The notes under the pieces are model-generated. The model did not search any database and was not told the DNA's origin. It saw only the letters and a program-made list of their open reading frames with translations. A DNA stretch of 7,140 nt from Flavobacteriaceae bacterium UBA6268 (lineage in GTDB: Bacteria > Bacteroidota > Bacteroidia > Flavobacteriales > Flavobacteriaceae). The stretch spans positions 1-7,140 of the forward strand of contig DJVA01000003.1 of NCBI GenBank assembly GCA_002440705.1, in the 5' to 3' direction. This document shows, piece after piece, positions 5,964 to 7,140 of this stretch. The stretch's first letter is position 1. Every line of letters begins with the position of its first letter. The position numbers were made by a program, and so were the translations under genes.

Positions 5964-7140
5964 ATGGCAAAAGATATAAAATTTGACATCGATGCACGCG
6001 ACGCAATCAAAAGAGGGGTCGATGCATTGGCCAATGCAGTAAAAGTAACATTGGGTCCTAAAGGACGTAACGTCATTATCAGCAAATCCTTCGGCGCTCC
6101 CCAAGTAACCAAAGATGGGGTCACCGTTGCCAAGGAAATCGAATTGGAAGATGCCCTCGAAAATATGGGCGCTCAAATGGTGAAAGAAGTCGCTTCCAAA
6201 ACCAACGATTTGGCCGGAGACGGTACCACCACAGCAACCGTTTTGGCTCAAGCCATCGTCAAGGAAGGACTTAAAAACGTGGCCGCAGGTGCCAATCCCA
6301 TGGAATTAAAACGAGGTATTGACCAAGCCGTTGGTGCCATCGTGAAAGACCTCGAAAAGCAATCCACCAAAGTGGGGAATTCTTCTGAGAAAATAAAACA
6401 AGTTGCTTCTATTTCAGCCAATAACGATGACGCCATCGGAAGCCTTATCGCCGAAGCATTCGGAAAAGTAGGCAAGGAAGGGGTCATTACGGTGGAAGAA
6501 GCCAAAGGAACCGAAACCTACGTAGACGTAGTGGAAGGAATGCAGTTCGACCGTGGCTACTTGTCTCCTTACTTCGTCACAGACAGCGAAAAAATGCAGG
6601 CCGAACTGGAAAATCCCATGATCTTGTTGTACGACAAGAAGGTTTCCAACATGAAAGACTTGCTGCCTATCCTAGAACCGGTAGCACAACAAGGCAAATC
6701 CCTATTGATCGTTGCCGAAGATGTAGAAGGTGAAGCCCTAGCTACCTTGGTAGTAAACAAATTGCGTGGGGCACTTAAGATTGCCGCCGTGAAAGCTCCT
6801 GGCTTCGGAGATCGCCGTAAAGCCATGTTGGAAGACATCGCCATTCTTACCGGAGGTACCGTGATTGCCGAGGAACGTGGTTTCACCCTGGAAAATGCCA
6901 CCATCGACATGCTTGGTACTGCCGAAACCGTTACCATTGATAAGGATAATACCACCATTGTAAACGGAGCCGGTAAGAAAACCGACATCCAAGCTCGTGT
7001 GGGACAAATCAAAGCCCAAATCGAAACCACCACCAGCGACTACGATAAGGAAAAATTACAGGAGCGCTTGGCCAAATTGGCTGGCGGGGTAGCCGTACTC
7101 TACGTAGGTGCTGCCAGCGAAGTGGAAATGAAGGAGAAAA
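5964..7140 (+). CDS. groEL: Chaperonin GroEL (Hsp60), N-terminal 392 codons; runs off the window
   Basis: The frame from ATG 5964 stays open to the window end, covering 392 of an expected 540 to 550 residues. The start MAKDIKFDIDARDAIKRG is typical. Nucleotide-binding motifs of the equatorial domain are present: TLGPKGRNV (29-37), TKDGVTVAKEI (49-59) and GDGTTTATVLA (85-95), where D86 matches the Mg/ATP-binding Asp87 of E. coli. The apical domain includes KAPGFGDRRKAMLEDIAILT (277-296). The sequence ends at GAASEVEMKEK, so the Asp398 equivalent needed for ATP hydrolysis lies just beyond the window. GroEL forms the double heptameric ring that folds cytoplasmic proteins with GroES. No frameshift or internal stop was found when reading the frame through. 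The 38-base gap after groES is AT-rich and lacks a clear Shine-Dalgarno, which is common in this phylum. Confidence 0.98.
   Translation, partial: MAKDIKFDIDARDAIKRGVDALANAVKVTLGPKGRNVIISKSFGAPQVTKDGVTVAKEIELEDALENMGAQMVKEVASKTNDLAGDGTTTATVLAQAIVKEGLKNVAAGANPMELKRGIDQAVGAIVKDLEKQSTKVGNSSEKIKQVASISANNDDAIGSLIAEAFGKVGKEGVITVEEAKGTETYVDVVEGMQFDRGYLSPYFVTDSEKMQAELENPMILLYDKKVSNMKDLLPILEPVAQQGKSLLIVAEDVEGEALATLVVNKLRGALKIAAVKAPGFGDRRKAMLEDIAILTGGTVIAEERGFTLENATIDMLGTAETVTIDKDNTTIVNGAGKKTDIQARVGQIKAQIETTTSDYDKEKLQERLAKLAGGVAVLYVGAASEVEMKEK

Noticed and set aside
6569..7033. Minus-strand open frames of 154 and 93 codons opposite groEL
   Set aside because: GroEL is read continuously on the + strand; these frames mirror its codon bias, an effect often seen opposite chaperonin genes.
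1..7140. CRISPR array, tRNA, rRNA, insertion sequence or prophage genes
   Set aside because: No regularly spaced repeats, RNA-gene signatures, transposase motifs or terminal inverted repeats were seen on either strand.

Overview
The window looks like chromosomal DNA from a marine-type Flavobacteriaceae (Bacteroidota). Three things support this: two proteins with the C-terminal type IX secretion (T9SS) sorting domain found in this phylum, lineage-typical GroES and SecG sequences, and start codons preceded by A-rich sequence rather than a strong Shine-Dalgarno. Genus-level placement (a Muricauda/Maribacter-like relative) is only a guess. All genes recognised are on the + strand.

Layout. (1) Bases 1-103 hold the last 33 codons of an upstream gene whose stop overlaps the secG start. 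(2) secG (103-441) encodes the small Sec-translocon subunit and is closed by a 16-bp perfect hairpin terminator (459-494). (3) A gene-free stretch (442-654) holds that terminator, a perfect 14-bp palindrome and a second dyad. (4) Bases 655-2277 hold two closely spaced genes: a secreted leucine-rich-repeat protein with an EF-hand-like loop and a T9SS sorting domain, then a small exported, probably beta-barrel, protein. (5) Bases 2278-2451 are non-coding and contain a hairpin that reads as an intrinsic terminator only for leftward transcription. (6) Bases 2452-5508 encode a 1018-residue secreted alpha/beta-hydrolase (lipase-like) with Ig/PKD-like domains and a divergent T9SS sorting domain, followed by a strong terminator (5533-5565). 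(7) Bases 5566-5649 are the groESL promoter region and contain a good candidate sigma-54 (-24/-12) element. (8) groES (5650-5925) and the first 392 codons of groEL (5964 to the window end) follow.

How it fits together. SecG supports Sec export and GroES/GroEL support folding; in many Flavobacteriaceae these genes are close neighbours. Here about 5.2 kb of secreted or outer-membrane genes sits between them, bounded by terminators on both sides, so it behaves as a separate surface-protein cargo module. Its members need Sec and then T9SS for export, but no T9SS machinery gene is in the window. I did not find a clearly novel defence or mobile system. The points most worth checking are the sigma-54-like groESL promoter, the uncharacterised T9SS lipase-like architecture, and the wrong-way terminator at 2374-2397.
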